From Siphonodentalium dalli (Eukaryota; Mollusca; Scaphopoda; Gadilida; Siphonodentaliidae), in assembly GCA_032622095.1 (NCBI GenBank), contig CP136062.1, positions 226,374,578 to 226,438,577 on the forward strand: a stretch of 64,000 bases of DNA, written 5' to 3'. A program made the translations under genes and the position numbers. Below the pieces are notes generated by a model. The model was not told the DNA's origin. It did no database searches and worked only from the letters and a program-made list of their open reading frames with translations. The number at the start of each line of letters is the position of its first letter. The first letter of the stretch is position 1. Positions 10,468-20,800 of the stretch are shown here, piece by piece.

Positions 10468-10717
10468 TTAACCCTTTGAATGCCTTTGAATATTATCGGC
10501 CCTAAACCTACACAATAAGTCTGTTAAAGAATATAATAAAATATATTAAAATTGTAAAAAACTGTAAAAAAACAAAAACAAAAAAAACAAATGTTAAGCC
10601 AATGCATTCTCTTATATATGCGAGGCGACCTATGGTCGACTCGCATATATAAGAGAATGCATTGGCACAGGGTATATGAGTTGATACGAAAATCGGACCT
10701 GGCACTCAAAGGGTTAA
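10468..10717 (+). mobile_element. TTAA-B element, copy 2
   Basis: Duplicate of the copy at 8630, carried by the tandem duplication. The left palindrome is damaged (CTTTGAATATTATCGGCCC). It has one 69-bp hairpin with the usual single mismatch. Confidence 0.85.
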
Positions 10718-10999
10718 AAGTTCGGGTTTTCTGTTTACAGTCGGGCCCAAAAATAATAATTTTGGGCATGCAACACACGAAGTAATGTTTCTCCACACAG
10801 TGTATGGTAGTTTCATTCGGCATGATGATAAATTATTGAATGTAATACAGAAACTTAAATGCAATTCCTTGCGGTATAAATAGTAGTTAAATTTATGGAT
10901 TTTTCAGCCCGTGATAATAAATCATACAAGTATGTTGCAATGCTTATTATATTGCAAAGAAAACGCCATCTCTTCAAAAGATTAGCACTCCATCTGACC

Positions 11000-11514
11000 T
11001 GATCAATTAGACAGTACATCGTACATTTTATATAAGTCTAATGTTCGTGCTGCTTCCAAACCGGTGTCTTAGTAGATAATTTGCTCAAATTACACTTCAG
11101 TCGGCAACTTACATTCTGGAATATGCTATTATGCAATGTACAATATTTGTTTTCCGTATTTTGTTGTTTGAAAATATCTCACCAAAACCACCCATGAACT
11201 TGTGCAAAATAACAGGTGATCAGCGTTTAAAGCTGTTATTTCAGCGTTGACCATTGACTCAATGTTTCTATTTATGGTTGTGAGTCCAGCAGATATGTGT
11301 AATATTAGGGAGAAGGGATACACACGGTAATGCGGTTGCAGAAAACATGCATAGTACCCTTCGCGTATATGTGACATTGGTGAATATAAACAAATATTAT
11401 TTCCAGGTATAAAGACAGTCTCTGTCACAGAGTATGTAGGCAATTTTTTTCAAATTTACATTTTTTTGAAGATAGTATATGGTACTCCTTAGTGTTTTGA
11501 TAAATTGCGTTCAT
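11000..11514. other. Unassigned sequence within duplication unit 2
   Basis: No counterpart in unit 1. A 104-codon open frame on the minus strand (11443-11129) has no family resemblance I recognise. I see no terminal repeats; together with repeat L and the E element to its right it makes up the inserted segment. Confidence 0.3.
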
Positions 11515-11865
11515 AGTATATACCACCAAAGTCCAAAATTCTTGTATATTCATGCTTATTCCAGTCTCATACTTTGCTGAGAAATAAAATATTCCAGATA
11601 ATTCAAGGTTATTATTCTCAAATTGATTGCAAAGTCACAACATTCTTGTTTATTCATATTTAATCTAGATCTAGAATTTGTAAATTTCACTGATTTTACA
11701 TTGTTTTCTCACAATTCCTGTTTATTCATGTTTATTCATGTTTATTCCTGTTTAGTACCAGGAATAAATATTAGACTGGAATAACAAACTTGAATAAAGC
11801 AAGAATATTCTAGAATATTTCACTTTATTCGACATAACTGAAACAACAGGAAAGCAGGGAGTGTT
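11515..11865 (-). repeat. Repeat L, copy 2
   Basis: Reverse-complement match of 37130-37480 (CCTGTTTATTCATG repeats, TTGTTTTCTCACAATTCC, GCAAGAATATTCTAG). At 11802-11816 three alternating heat-shock pentamers occur. The ancestral element type is unknown. Confidence 0.6.
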
Positions 11866-11874
11866 CTGTGATAA

Positions 11875-12027
11875 CCAAGCCTTGAAATAGGGTGTCTGTC
11901 ATTTGCAGAATGAGGTCCCCAGAGGGTGAATTTGGTGATGCTAGCCCACTATGCAGGGTAGCATCACTAAATTCACCCTCTGGGGACCTCATTCTGCAAA
12001 TGACAGACACCCTATTTCAAGGCTTGG
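11875..12027. mobile_element. E foldback element, near-perfect palindrome
   Basis: Arms of about 70 bp from CCAAGCCTTGAAATAG to TGATGCTAGCCC, mirrored to CTATTTCAAGGCTTGG. Arms contain AATGAGGTCCCCAGAGGG. The symmetry extends several bases into the flanks (TGTGATAA / TTATCACA). No ORF. Confidence 0.8.
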
Positions 12028-12431
12028 TTATCACAATGTTGCTATAAAAGTATTCTTTTCTCTAAACAATTATCGCAATCTGGATGCACAGACAGCCAGT
12101 CTCAAAAACATTTCAGTGGAGGTGCTATAAGGTCCCTTTGCTTATGTAATGGATTATATTCGATGCAGAAGCTAATCGGTAAAAGAATCGACATGGTGCT
12201 TGCGCCGAGTTGATTCTTGACCGATTACCCAATGCTGAAAATATTATCTAACTTAAAACCCACCCATCAAACTGTCATTGGAGCCAACTATCCAATTAGT
12301 CTGGCATACAGCTCTGTCTTGATTACCGGTACCTGGGTATATGATCACAGTTGAGCACAGACAGTTATTGTTGTCCATGGCGAAATGTAATACGTTTCAA
12401 TTATTATTTAATATGAATCTGGACTCGCCAG

Positions 12432-12831
12432 TTAACCCTTTACCCAACAAACCGGCCAAAACCGGCCAAATAAAGCTTCAACAGCCTAAAATATCTTCGG
12501 TCTGTCTCAATAGAACCATACAAATATGGATATCATTGGAACCGGCTCCTTGACCACATTGTGATGGTTACAGTTATGCCCTGTGCCAATGCATTCTCTT
12601 ATATATGCGAGTCGACCATAGGTCGCCTCGCATATATAAGAGAATGCATTGGCCTAAAAAAAATCTTTTTTTAACACTTTTTACCATTTTTTCTTACATT
12701 CTTTAACAATTTTATAATTTTTAATGTGTTAAGCCAATGCATTCTCTTATATATGCGAGGCGACCTATGGTCGACTCACATATATAAGAGAATGCATTGG
12801 CACAGGGCCGTTCTGTTGGGTAAAGGGTTAA
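12432..12831 (-). mobile_element. TTAA-A element, copy 3, with known empty site
   Basis: A full-length copy flanked by TTAA. The duplicated locus at 9571-9595 is uninterrupted and has a single TTAA (9582-9585) in the same context, GCCAG-TTAA-GTGACATTTCC. This fixes the element ends to the base and shows that one TTAA became two. Confidence 0.95.
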
Positions 12832-13041
12832 GTGACATTTCCTCTGAAGTTTGCCATTGCACTGTGGATTTGGCTTGTGTGAGCTATATATTTCTATTCA
12901 ATTGTATCTGTTGAATTTTGTCTTTGTTGATTCAAAGATACCCCATCCAATTCAACATCAAATAATTAAGTTAACATTCCATAAGACTTTTATCAGGCAA
13001 ATCAAACATGAGCAACAATGGCAATCAACGATGGTCGTTAT

Positions 13042-13610
13042 ACATAATTATGCACCACAAATAAAGCAACACACGAAACATTCAAAATAATGTGATCAGA
13101 ATGAGCATAAATTTTCATCGTTGGTTGGCAATGAAGTAAAAACGCTGTTTATAAAATGTGAATTTTCGAATATTCTGGTGTCAAACAACACGAAACCTGG
13201 TAAAACATTCAGAAGTCGAAAGCACACAAGAAGCTTGCATAAATTGGTTTTATTTACTGATTCTTTCTCATTGTTGTCTGGTGTAGAATACGTAAGAATA
13301 CAAGTGTCTAATCGTATGGGGTTTCTTGAATTTCCAATTATTATCAGAAAGACACTTACTGGCTTACTGACTTATAGTTTATGCACAGGGACGTGGCTAG
13401 ACGTGACTCAGAGCAGTATGACAGTTTAATTTTGCACACCCACCCCCTTCAGGTTAGATGTTTCAAACTGTATGATATCCTAACATTTCCAGTTATTTGC
13501 CAATTCTAACATGACATGCGCCAACCCCGTGGTCGGCAAATTATCATCAGTCACATAACGTATGCATGATTCCAAACCCCCCCCCCACCACGTTGACCTT
13601 ACATATACCT
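13042..13610. other. Unassigned sequence
   Basis: Downstream of the duplication. One open frame of 102 codons (13121-13429, plus) has no recognisable domain. A short poly-C tract is at 13578. I see no terminal repeats. Confidence 0.3.
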
Positions 13611-13862
13611 TTAACCCTTTGAGTGCCAGGGGCCGATATTATCGGCCCTAAACCTACACAATAAGTCTATTAAAGAATATAATAAAATATATTAAAATTG
13701 TAAAAAATTGTAAAAAAAAATAAAAAAAATAATAATTGTTAAGCCATTGCATTCTCTTATATATGCGAGGTGACCTATGGTCGACTCGCATATATAAGAG
13801 AATGCATTGGCACAGGGTATATGGGTTGATACAAAAATCGGACCTGGCACTCAAAGGGTTAA
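13611..13862 (+). mobile_element. TTAA-B element, copy 3
   Basis: TTAA both sides, ends CCCTTTGAGTGCCAGG / CCTGGCACTCAAAGGG, with the GGCCGATATTATCGGCC palindrome and one hairpin. The hairpin carries an extra change (GAGGTGACC). Confidence 0.85.
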
Positions 13863-14745
13863 GTATCACCACCAAAAGTTAACAAATGGTCAGTGCACAA
13901 ATGTATAACCTGTGTTATTTTTCTTTGAAACAGCATACAATCGCGTGAATAGTACCTATATATCGTTCAATATATAGTTTATTAATCATCAGTGATGTGG
14001 CTGGCGGCCTCTGCAGAGTTTCCAGCTAAATCCCCCTCCCCTTTTAACCAGGCCGAACTTGCAATGTCGCATAATTTCATTTGCTTCCCACCCTATGGCT
14101 TGGAATTACCTAACTTTACCTATTGTGGGGAAGAATCATGAAACAATTTGAAATATGAGCCAGAAGACTGCAAAATCCTAAAGTCTTAACTCCATGAAAA
14201 TCCAGGCCTCGATTTGTTTTTTGTTTTGAATTTTTTTTAAATCCGAATCTGACTAAAATATGTAGTTCTAGAATATATATACATGTATAGGTCTAACTAC
14301 AGGCAAATTCAGGCCGCGATTTTTTTGTCTGTTTGTTTTATTTGTAATTTGTAATTGATTAGCAGATTTTTACTGGCCAATGATCAGTGATGTGGGAGAA
14401 CATTTAAACATTTTAATTTGACTGGCCACAAGATTTCCAAGTGTTAGAAATTTCAAAACTGACACTATGATTGGAAAAATTTTGTTGAAAGTTTTGACCG
14501 AATGTAGGAAAGTTGTCTAAAACTCAACAAATTCCCTGCTAATTACTAATTACTAATATTCTCAACTCACAACAGGAGTATAGCATCAAATAATCTCTTG
14601 CGTATTTTTAAAGAATGCCCATGGGTATTCTTAAATAATGCCCACGAATATTCTTAAAAGAATGGCCGTGGGCATTAAGATGACACTCATGTGATCAAAA
14701 AGCTTGATAAAACGTCAGTGTGTTGATTATTAAACATTAGATTTC
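13863..14745. other. Unassigned AT-rich sequence
   Basis: No gene or transposon ends seen. A weak local duplication exists (AGGCCTCGATTTG near 14204 and AGGCCGCGATTTT near 14311). A short imperfect hairpin, TAATGCCCACG mirrored by CGTGGGCATT, lies at 14636-14680. Confidence 0.3.
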
Positions 14746-15090
14746 ATGTTTGGAGAAGGAACTATTTTGCGCAACAACTACGTTACTCCAGGAGCAAGAC
14801 AGGCAGATGGATACGGCCTCTTTTCTGCGAATATCAGCCTGACATTATTCCATCAAAACATCGTTCAGCAGCAGAAAAGAGCCCATTATTCTCATTACCC
14901 ACCACCTCCCCATCCAACCTCCGATATTGCCTTTCCCCTCATCTTTTATTCAGGGACTTATCAGGGGGTTTGGTGACACGCTTGGATCACTCACTATATA
15001 CACCCTGCACCTCACCAGCATCTATCATATTTTCTTAATGTCAACTTTTCCTTTTGGGAGCATTATTTTTCCATTACATTCTCTGATAGG

Positions 15091-15255
15091 AGTTGGTGTC
15101 GCGCTTGTATCGCACACTATCTCTGTTGGTGTCGCGCTTGTATCGCACACTATCTCTGTTGGTGTCGCGCTTGTATCGCACACTATCTCTGTTGGTGTCG
15201 CGCTTGTATCGCACACTATCTCTGTTGGTGTCGCGCTTGTATCGCACACTATCTC
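15091..15255 (+). repeat. 33-bp minisatellite
   Basis: Five near-identical units containing GGTGTCGCGCTTGTATCGC and CACTATCTCT. Since 33 is a multiple of three, frames stay open across it on both strands, giving 11-residue peptide repeats; these are not evidence of a gene. A degenerate upstream copy (GGTGACACGCTTGGATCAC) is at 14972. Confidence 0.9.
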
Positions 15256-15351
15256 TTTTTTCAGTTTTGTCGTCCACCTTTATGTATTTCAACTTGTATT
15301 ACTATATTGTTACAATTTATTACTCTGTTTTTGTTGAGAAAAAAAATCATG

Positions 15352-15741
15352 TTAACCCTTTACCCAACAGAAGGGCCCTGTGCCAATGCATTCTCTTATA
15401 TATGCGAGTCGACCATAGGTCGCCTTGCATATATAAGAGAATGCATTGGCTTAACACATTAAAAATTATAAAATTGTTAAAGAATGTAAGAAAAAATGGT
15501 AAAAAAAGATTTTTTTTAGGCCAATGCATTCTCTTATATATGCGAGGCGACCTATGGTCGACTCGCATATATAAGAGAATGCATTGGCACAGGGTATAAC
15601 TGTAACTATCACAATGTGGTCAAGGAGCCGGTTCCAATGATATCCATATTTGTATGGTTCTATTGAGACAGACCGAAGATATTTTAGGCTGTTGAAGCTT
15701 TATTTGGCCGGTTTTGGCCGGTTTGTTGGGTAAAGGGTTAA
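15352..15741 (+). mobile_element. TTAA-A element, copy 4
   Basis: Full length with TTAA both sides and two hairpins in inverted order. The spacer is slightly short, lacking the second GTGTTAA. Confidence 0.85.
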
Positions 15742-15832
15742 TCAGCATATAGCCAGAAATAGATATAAGAAAAGTCTCTCGCCTCCAACATTGTTGGTGC
15801 TAGAATGAGTAGAAGAGACAGACAACCACTGG

Positions 15833-16357
15833 CACACCCCTGGTCAAGTAGTCCTGCTCATATTCTATGATGTTGGTGGTCCTGCTGAATTGCTATGGCA
15901 GATGCAGGTAGGGCAAACTGATGCCGTTACGAACAAGTACCATTATTTTTACTAAAGTTGTCATTTTCACGGTGTTTGGCTAATCCGAGCGATTTGAGAA
16001 AAATCCAGTGTGTGTATGAAACATTCAAGAACATATGTATTTTTGAAAAAATATAATAATGTCTGCGCTGGTGTTTCTAAAACGACATGAATAACCATCT
16101 TGATTATAGTCAATTTTCAACAACTAATACAACCAGTATTAAAAATATTTCGCAATAAATATGTTTTTGAATGTTTGATACGCATAATGGCTTTTCCTGG
16201 AAATATGACAATTATCGGAACACCGCGAAAAAGACAAATTAAAAAACTATAACGGTACTTTTTATTAACAGCATCAGTTTGCCCTAACAGCATCATAGCA
16301 ATTCAGCAGGACTCAACCGCATCATAGCACACTAGCAGGATCACTTGACAAGGGGTG
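15833..16357. mobile_element. Inverted-repeat element with long nested TIRs
   Basis: Inner ends TA-GGGCAAACTGATGC and GCATCAGTTTGCCC-TA (15909-16286). Outside these the symmetry continues about 70 bp on each side (CCTGCTGAATTGCTATG / CATAGCAATTCAGCAGG; CACCCCT-GTCAAGT / ACTTGACAAGGGGTG). Total terminal inverted repeat is about 90 bp. The interior has no recognisable ORF. Single copy here. Confidence 0.65.
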
Positions 16358-16581
16358 AGGCAAGTTCACTAGTTGTGTTAGATTTAACACCGTGTTGTTG
16401 TCATGTGGACGTGTTGACACTGGTTATGATTTAATGTTTTGGTGTCTTGCGGAGGTCGCAAACACTTACATCATTATCTCATGTCGACTCTAGTCGCACC
16501 TATGGGGTCATGTATGTCTCTGACTCTTTATATATTTATAAGCAGGGACCAATGTGATGATCATGGAACATGACACCTGCT

Positions 16582-16789
16582 TTAACTCTCTCATGACGGG
16601 AGCTGAGCTGATGCAGCATTAAAAGACACTGTGCCAGCGAATTATCTTATATATGCGAATCTCCCATAGGGAATCTCACATATTTAAGAGAATACACTGA
16701 CTTACAAGGTCAAGGTAAATATTGTTAGGCCAATGAGTATGCATTGGCACAGGAATATTGCAAGGAATCTCCAGTCACGAAAGGATTAA
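16582..16789 (+). mobile_element. TTAA-C element with collapsed second hairpin
   Basis: TTAA then CTCTCTCATGACGGGAGCTG on the left and CAGTCACGAAAGGATTAA on the right. Hairpin 1 has tip CTCCC/GGGAA. Hairpin 2 is reduced to GGCCAATGAGTATGCATTGG. Confidence 0.7.
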
Positions 16790-16874
16790 TAATGGCATGG
16801 ATGGTATATAACATATTTGCTTATCATAAGGAAATGCACTGGCTCCTCTCAAATTTCCCTTTAAACAAATATGA

Positions 16875-17110
16875 TTAACCCTTTGAGTGCCAGGTCGATT
16901 TTGTATCAACCCATATACCCTGTGCCAATGCATTCTCTTATATATGCGAGTCGACCTATGGTCGACTCGCATATATAAGAGAATGCATTGGCCTAACAAT
17001 TTTTTTTTTTTTTTTTTTACAATTTTAATAATTTATTCTTATATTCTTTAACAGATTTATTCTGTAGGTTTAGGGCCGATGAGATCGGCCCCTGGCACTC
17101 AAAGGGTTAA
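16875..17110 (-). mobile_element. TTAA-B element, copy 4
   Basis: TTAA both sides. Unusually, its hairpin (16924-16992) is a perfect palindrome: the one mismatch kept in other copies has been lost (GAGTCGACCTATGGTCGACTC-type centre). Confidence 0.85.
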
Positions 17111-17297
17111 AGTATTTTTTTGGACATTTTTTATTGTTACATGTATATAAAAGACATGATGTGGTCTTCAGATAGCATAGATTCCTTCAGGTTGCGCACT
17201 AATATAACAATTAGGTATATTTCTGTGTAGGTCCATCAAAGTTTTCCACATCCTCAGATAGGCTATGAGTGGAAACCTTAACAGAGGCATTATGGGA

Positions 17298-17425
17298 AAG
17301 CCTTGAAATAGTGTATTTGTCATTTGCAGAATGAGGTCCCCAGAGGGTGATTTTGTGATGGCATCCCCCCATGGTGGGCTAGCATCACCAAATTCACCCT
17401 CTGGGAACCTCATTCTGCTGAGGCC
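17298..17425. mobile_element. E foldback element
   Basis: Arms AAGCCTTGAAATAGTGTATT with GAATGAGGTCCCCAGAGGG on the left and CACCCTCTGGGAACCTCATT on the right; the right end is replaced by the TTAA-A insertion that starts at 17426. Confidence 0.65.
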
Positions 17426-17825
17426 TTAACCCTTTACCCAACAAACCGGCCAAAACCGGCCAAATAAAGCTTCAACAGCCTAAAATATCTTCGGTCTGTC
17501 TCAATAGAACCATACAAATATGGATATCATTGGAACCGGCTCCTTGACCACATTGTGATAGTTACAGTTATGCCCTGTGCCAATGCATTCTCTTATATAT
17601 GCGAGTCGACCATAGGTCGCCTCGCATATATAAGAGAATGCATTGGCCTAAAAAAAATCTTTTTTTAACACTTTTTACCATTTTTTCTTACATTCTTTAA
17701 CAATTTTATAATTTTTAATGTGTTAAGCCAATGCATTCTCTTATATATGCGAGGCGACCTATGGTCGACTCGCATATATAAGAGAATGCATTGGCACAGG
17801 GCCCTTCTGTTGGGTAAAGGGTTAA
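17426..17825 (-). mobile_element. TTAA-A element, copy 5
   Basis: Full length, TTAA both sides, two hairpins. Inserted at the edge of an E repeat. It is head-to-head with copy 6 across about 125 bp. Confidence 0.9.
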
Positions 17826-17950
17826 CTACAATAGGAAACCTAGCTAGGATCAGACTCATTACCTGGCTCATATGTGAAACACTACGATCAGCTATCGCTC
17901 TGTGACGTGCCCGAGCTCCCATAAGAGACCAGTATGGACTATCACCATCT

Positions 17951-18349
17951 TTAACCCTTTACCCAACAGAAGGGCCCTGTGCCAATGCATTCTCTTATAT
18001 ATGCGAGTCGACCATAGGTCGCCTCGCATATATAAGAGAATGCATTGGCTTAACACATTAAAAATTATAAAATTGTTAAAGAATGCAAGACAAAATGGTA
18101 AAAAGTGTTAAAAAAAGATTTTTTTAGGCCAATGCATTCTCTTATATATGCGAGGCGACCTATGGTCGACTCGCATATATAAGAGAATGCATTGGCACAG
18201 GGCATAACTGTAACTATCACAATGTGGTCAAGGAGCCGGTTCCAATGATATCCATATTTGTATGGTTCTATTGAGACAGACCGAAGATAGTTTAGGCTGT
18301 TGAAGCTTTATTTGGCCGGTTTTGGCCGGTTTGTTGGGTAAAGGGTTAA
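17951..18349 (+). mobile_element. TTAA-A element, copy 6
   Basis: Full length, TTAA both sides, close to consensus. With copy 5 it makes an inverted pair in which both hairpin-rich ends face each other. Confidence 0.9.
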
Positions 18350-18689
18350 GTAGATGACGTCATTTGCCTGATCGATCCAAATATAACAACGGAGAGACAA
18401 CAGCAACACTGGGATACCCAACAAAACACAATACGTTGCCTCGTGTGTTCTGTGAAAATAGTTTACATATTTAAAATATCTATTCACAAATACGAAGTAG
18501 GATATCAAAATAATATTTTTTGAAAATTTATTCCCGCCAGAGATCGGTAGAATCTAGACATACTTGGGTCTTTGAACACAACACACAAATTACTTCAGCC
18601 AATCAGCTTGCACTGTTCTATTTTAGCATAAAAATGGCGATAGTCCATACCGGTCTATAATAACGACGTCCAAAGCAGAACGATGGCAA

Positions 18690-19027
18690 AGTTTATAGTT
18701 CGGGGACCAGTCAAAGCTAGGATCAAATTGAAGTACGTTCCCCAGTTGAAGTCAATGATGATGTAACAGTTCACCCATTAGTGACCTCGATTATACATTT
18801 TTATTTTCTGTAAATTAGGAGATATAGCAACTGAACAGAAAGGAAAAAGTAACTAAAAACAATGTTGAATTGAGACTATAAATACTTCCAAGAAGATGAA
18901 GCCTAAGCAGATTGAGCTTGCCAGATGGTGAATTTGGTGATGCTAGCCTGCTGTGTGGGATAGCGTCACTAAATTCACCCTCTGGGAACCTCATTCTGCA
19001 TATGAGAGATACACTATTTCAAGGCTT
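18690..19027 (+). mobile_element. E-long repeat
   Basis: Contains GAAGTCAATGATGATGTAAC-like text, TCTGTAAATTAGGAGATATA, GAGACTATAAATACTTCC, then a foldback of E arms around TGATGCTAGCCTGC, ending TATTTCAAGGCTT. It is a relative of 1-237. Confidence 0.6.
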
Positions 19028-19044
19028 AGATGTGCATGGAAACC

Positions 19045-19281
19045 TCAACCCTTTCATGACGGGGAGCTGTGGCGGTGCAGCATTGAAGACCCTGTGCCAG
19101 TGCATTCTCTTATATATATATAACAGAATGCACTGGCTTACAAGGTCAAGGTAAATAATTTTAGGCCAATGCATTCTCTTATATATGCGAGGCTCCCTAT
19201 AGGAGACTCGCATATATAAGAGAATGCATTGGCACAGTGTTTTCGCAAAAATTCAGAAAGCTCAAGTCATGAAAGGGTTAA
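19045..19281 (+). mobile_element. TTAA-C element
   Basis: Left flank TCAA (a changed TTAA), end CCCTTTCATGACGGGGAGC; right end GTCATGAAAGGG then TTAA. Hairpin 1 is worn; hairpin 2 has arms GCCAATGCATTCTC and tip CTCC/GGAG. Immediately follows an E-long end. Confidence 0.8.
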
Positions 19282-19297
19282 CAGAGGCATCATGGGA

Positions 19298-19622
19298 ATG
19301 ATGGAACCTAATTCAGCAGCAGGAGAGATTAGCATGCCCTGAATGGTTCCACCAACCCTGTGAGATATTACCATTCCAACAACCTAAAATACTAATTTTG
19401 ACAGATTCCGGCATTAGGGATGCCACTTTAAATTTTCATCAGATTTATAAAATTCACGCATATGAGAATAACGTCGAGAGGTGGCTCCCACAATGGCGCA
19501 ATACATTGCCAATTATCTCGGCAAAACAGATCGGATCAATCAAGGAAATCACGACTCATGATGCATTCATACGATCCGGGAATCTTATTGACTTGGTGAA
19601 GCGGTATTGGTTCGGGCAATAA
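19298..19622 (+). other. Unassigned open frame of about 107 codons
   Basis: The frame is open from after a TGA near 19296 to a TAA at 19620-19622. It has no early ATG, and the sequence includes LILTDSGIRDATLNFHQIYK and VERWLPQWRNTLP. Composition is protein-like, with several Trp and a mix of charged residues, and it lies outside the recognised repeats. I do not recognise the family. It could be an exon, a transposon protein fragment or chance. Confidence 0.3.
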
Positions 19623-19904
19623 CATCCTCAAACAAGAGTGTATCTCCCAGAACAAACACTCAAACGTAAGCAATTCACACACAGCAGTATATTGTTATGT
19701 TCAGACTCTGAGACAAGGACTTGGTCAAACAATTAAAATGAAGAATGAGTTATCGCCCTTGGCAATTTGACAACAGACCACCTGAAGGTTTCACAGATCA
19801 CAGAGTTGATCGTTACATCAGGATTTCAAAAGTCAGAATTCAGAAGTGAGAAATCGACCTATTTCAGGGCCAGGCTCTTATCGGATAGACCACCAGAGTT
19901 TATG

Positions 19905-19967
19905 CTGCTGGGAAGTTTCTATATCCCCATAATTTGCAGAAGATAAATTGTACAATCGAGTTGACTA
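19905..19967 (-). mobile_element. E-long fragment interrupted by Helitron-like element
   Basis: TTTCTATATCCCCATAATTT and GCAGAAGATAAATTGTACAA match E-long (compare 55-110). It stops at GACTA where the Helitron-like element begins. Confidence 0.5.
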
Positions 19968-20002
19968 TCTATTATATATTTTGAAAGATCTGTGTATGTG
20001 TT

Positions 20003-20042
<40 letters not shown>

Positions 20043-20723
20043 AAATCGATGGACTCCAAAACGACTAAGCCAATTTCGATGAAATTTGGTATTTGGATGT
20101 GTTTTCGGCCGGAGACGAACATAGGCATATTTATTTGTCCGTGCGAGGTCAACTTTTCACGTGCGGAGGTCAAATATGTTTTTACGCCGTTTTTGCGCTA
20201 ATATATTTCAGTTCGGTGCTCACAAATCGATTCGATATAGCGCGAATAATAAATTGCCAGTCATATAATTTGCACGGTTAGAATCTGTGGCGTGTCCTCT
20301 TTCCAACGATATATAATATGTATGTATCCGTTTTAGTTATCTGCCTCAATTATTAGGTACAAGTGGTCCGATGCTTTTATCGGGATAAAATCAATGCGTA
20401 ATTTCTATGACGTCGTCAGAGGTCATAAAGTTAGATTACGTTAACTCTCACCCTGCCGATGCATTTGACTGTGTCGCGTTAACTCATCACCGGCCGAGGT
20501 ATCCGCAAATGACATTGGGCTATATATCTCGGAAACGGGTGTAGCTATCGACTTGAAATTTGGTATGTGAATGTATCTTGCCCCGGATACGAATTTTATC
20601 GGGTCGCCGAGCACGTGCGACACCAGCTTCGCGCATGCGCAGACCAGATCTAGGAAACGGGTGGAGCTATCGACTTGAAATTTGGTTTTTGAATAGCCCG
20701 GACGAAGTCGGGTCACCTTCTAG
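19968..20723 (+). mobile_element. Helitron-like non-autonomous element, copy 2
   Basis: Starts TCTATTATATATTTTG after A and ends CTAG before T. A hairpin CCCG-G-AC/GT-CGGG lies about 10 bases inside the 3' end, the arrangement known for Helitrons. (GT)n follows the 5' end. Direct repeats inside (CGACTTGAAATTTGGT twice, GGAAACGGGTG twice) are present. No Rep/helicase ORF. Confidence 0.65.
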
Positions 20724-20800
20724 TTATATATATATATAAACTTCACCAAATTCAATTGGACAATCTAAATCTCCCTGTATTATATCAGATAGCATACTGC

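Larger units (their letters stand above)
9791..13041 (+). repeat. 1.84-kb tandem duplication, unit 2, with insertions
   Basis: 9791-10999 repeats 7948-9168 and 12024-13041 repeats 9169-9794. The unit is split by about 1 kb of other sequence (11000-12023: unique DNA, repeat L and an E element) and by a TTAA-A element at 12432-12831. A few small indels separate the units, so the duplication is fairly recent. Confidence 0.8.

Noticed and set aside
15093-15599. Long frames containing the peptide LCQCILLYMRVDHRSPRIYK, recurring more than 20 times on both strands
   Set aside because: They are translations of the 69-bp transposon hairpin. Because it is a palindrome without stops in that phase, both strands give similar peptides at each copy. 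No conserved start or extension exists outside the element.
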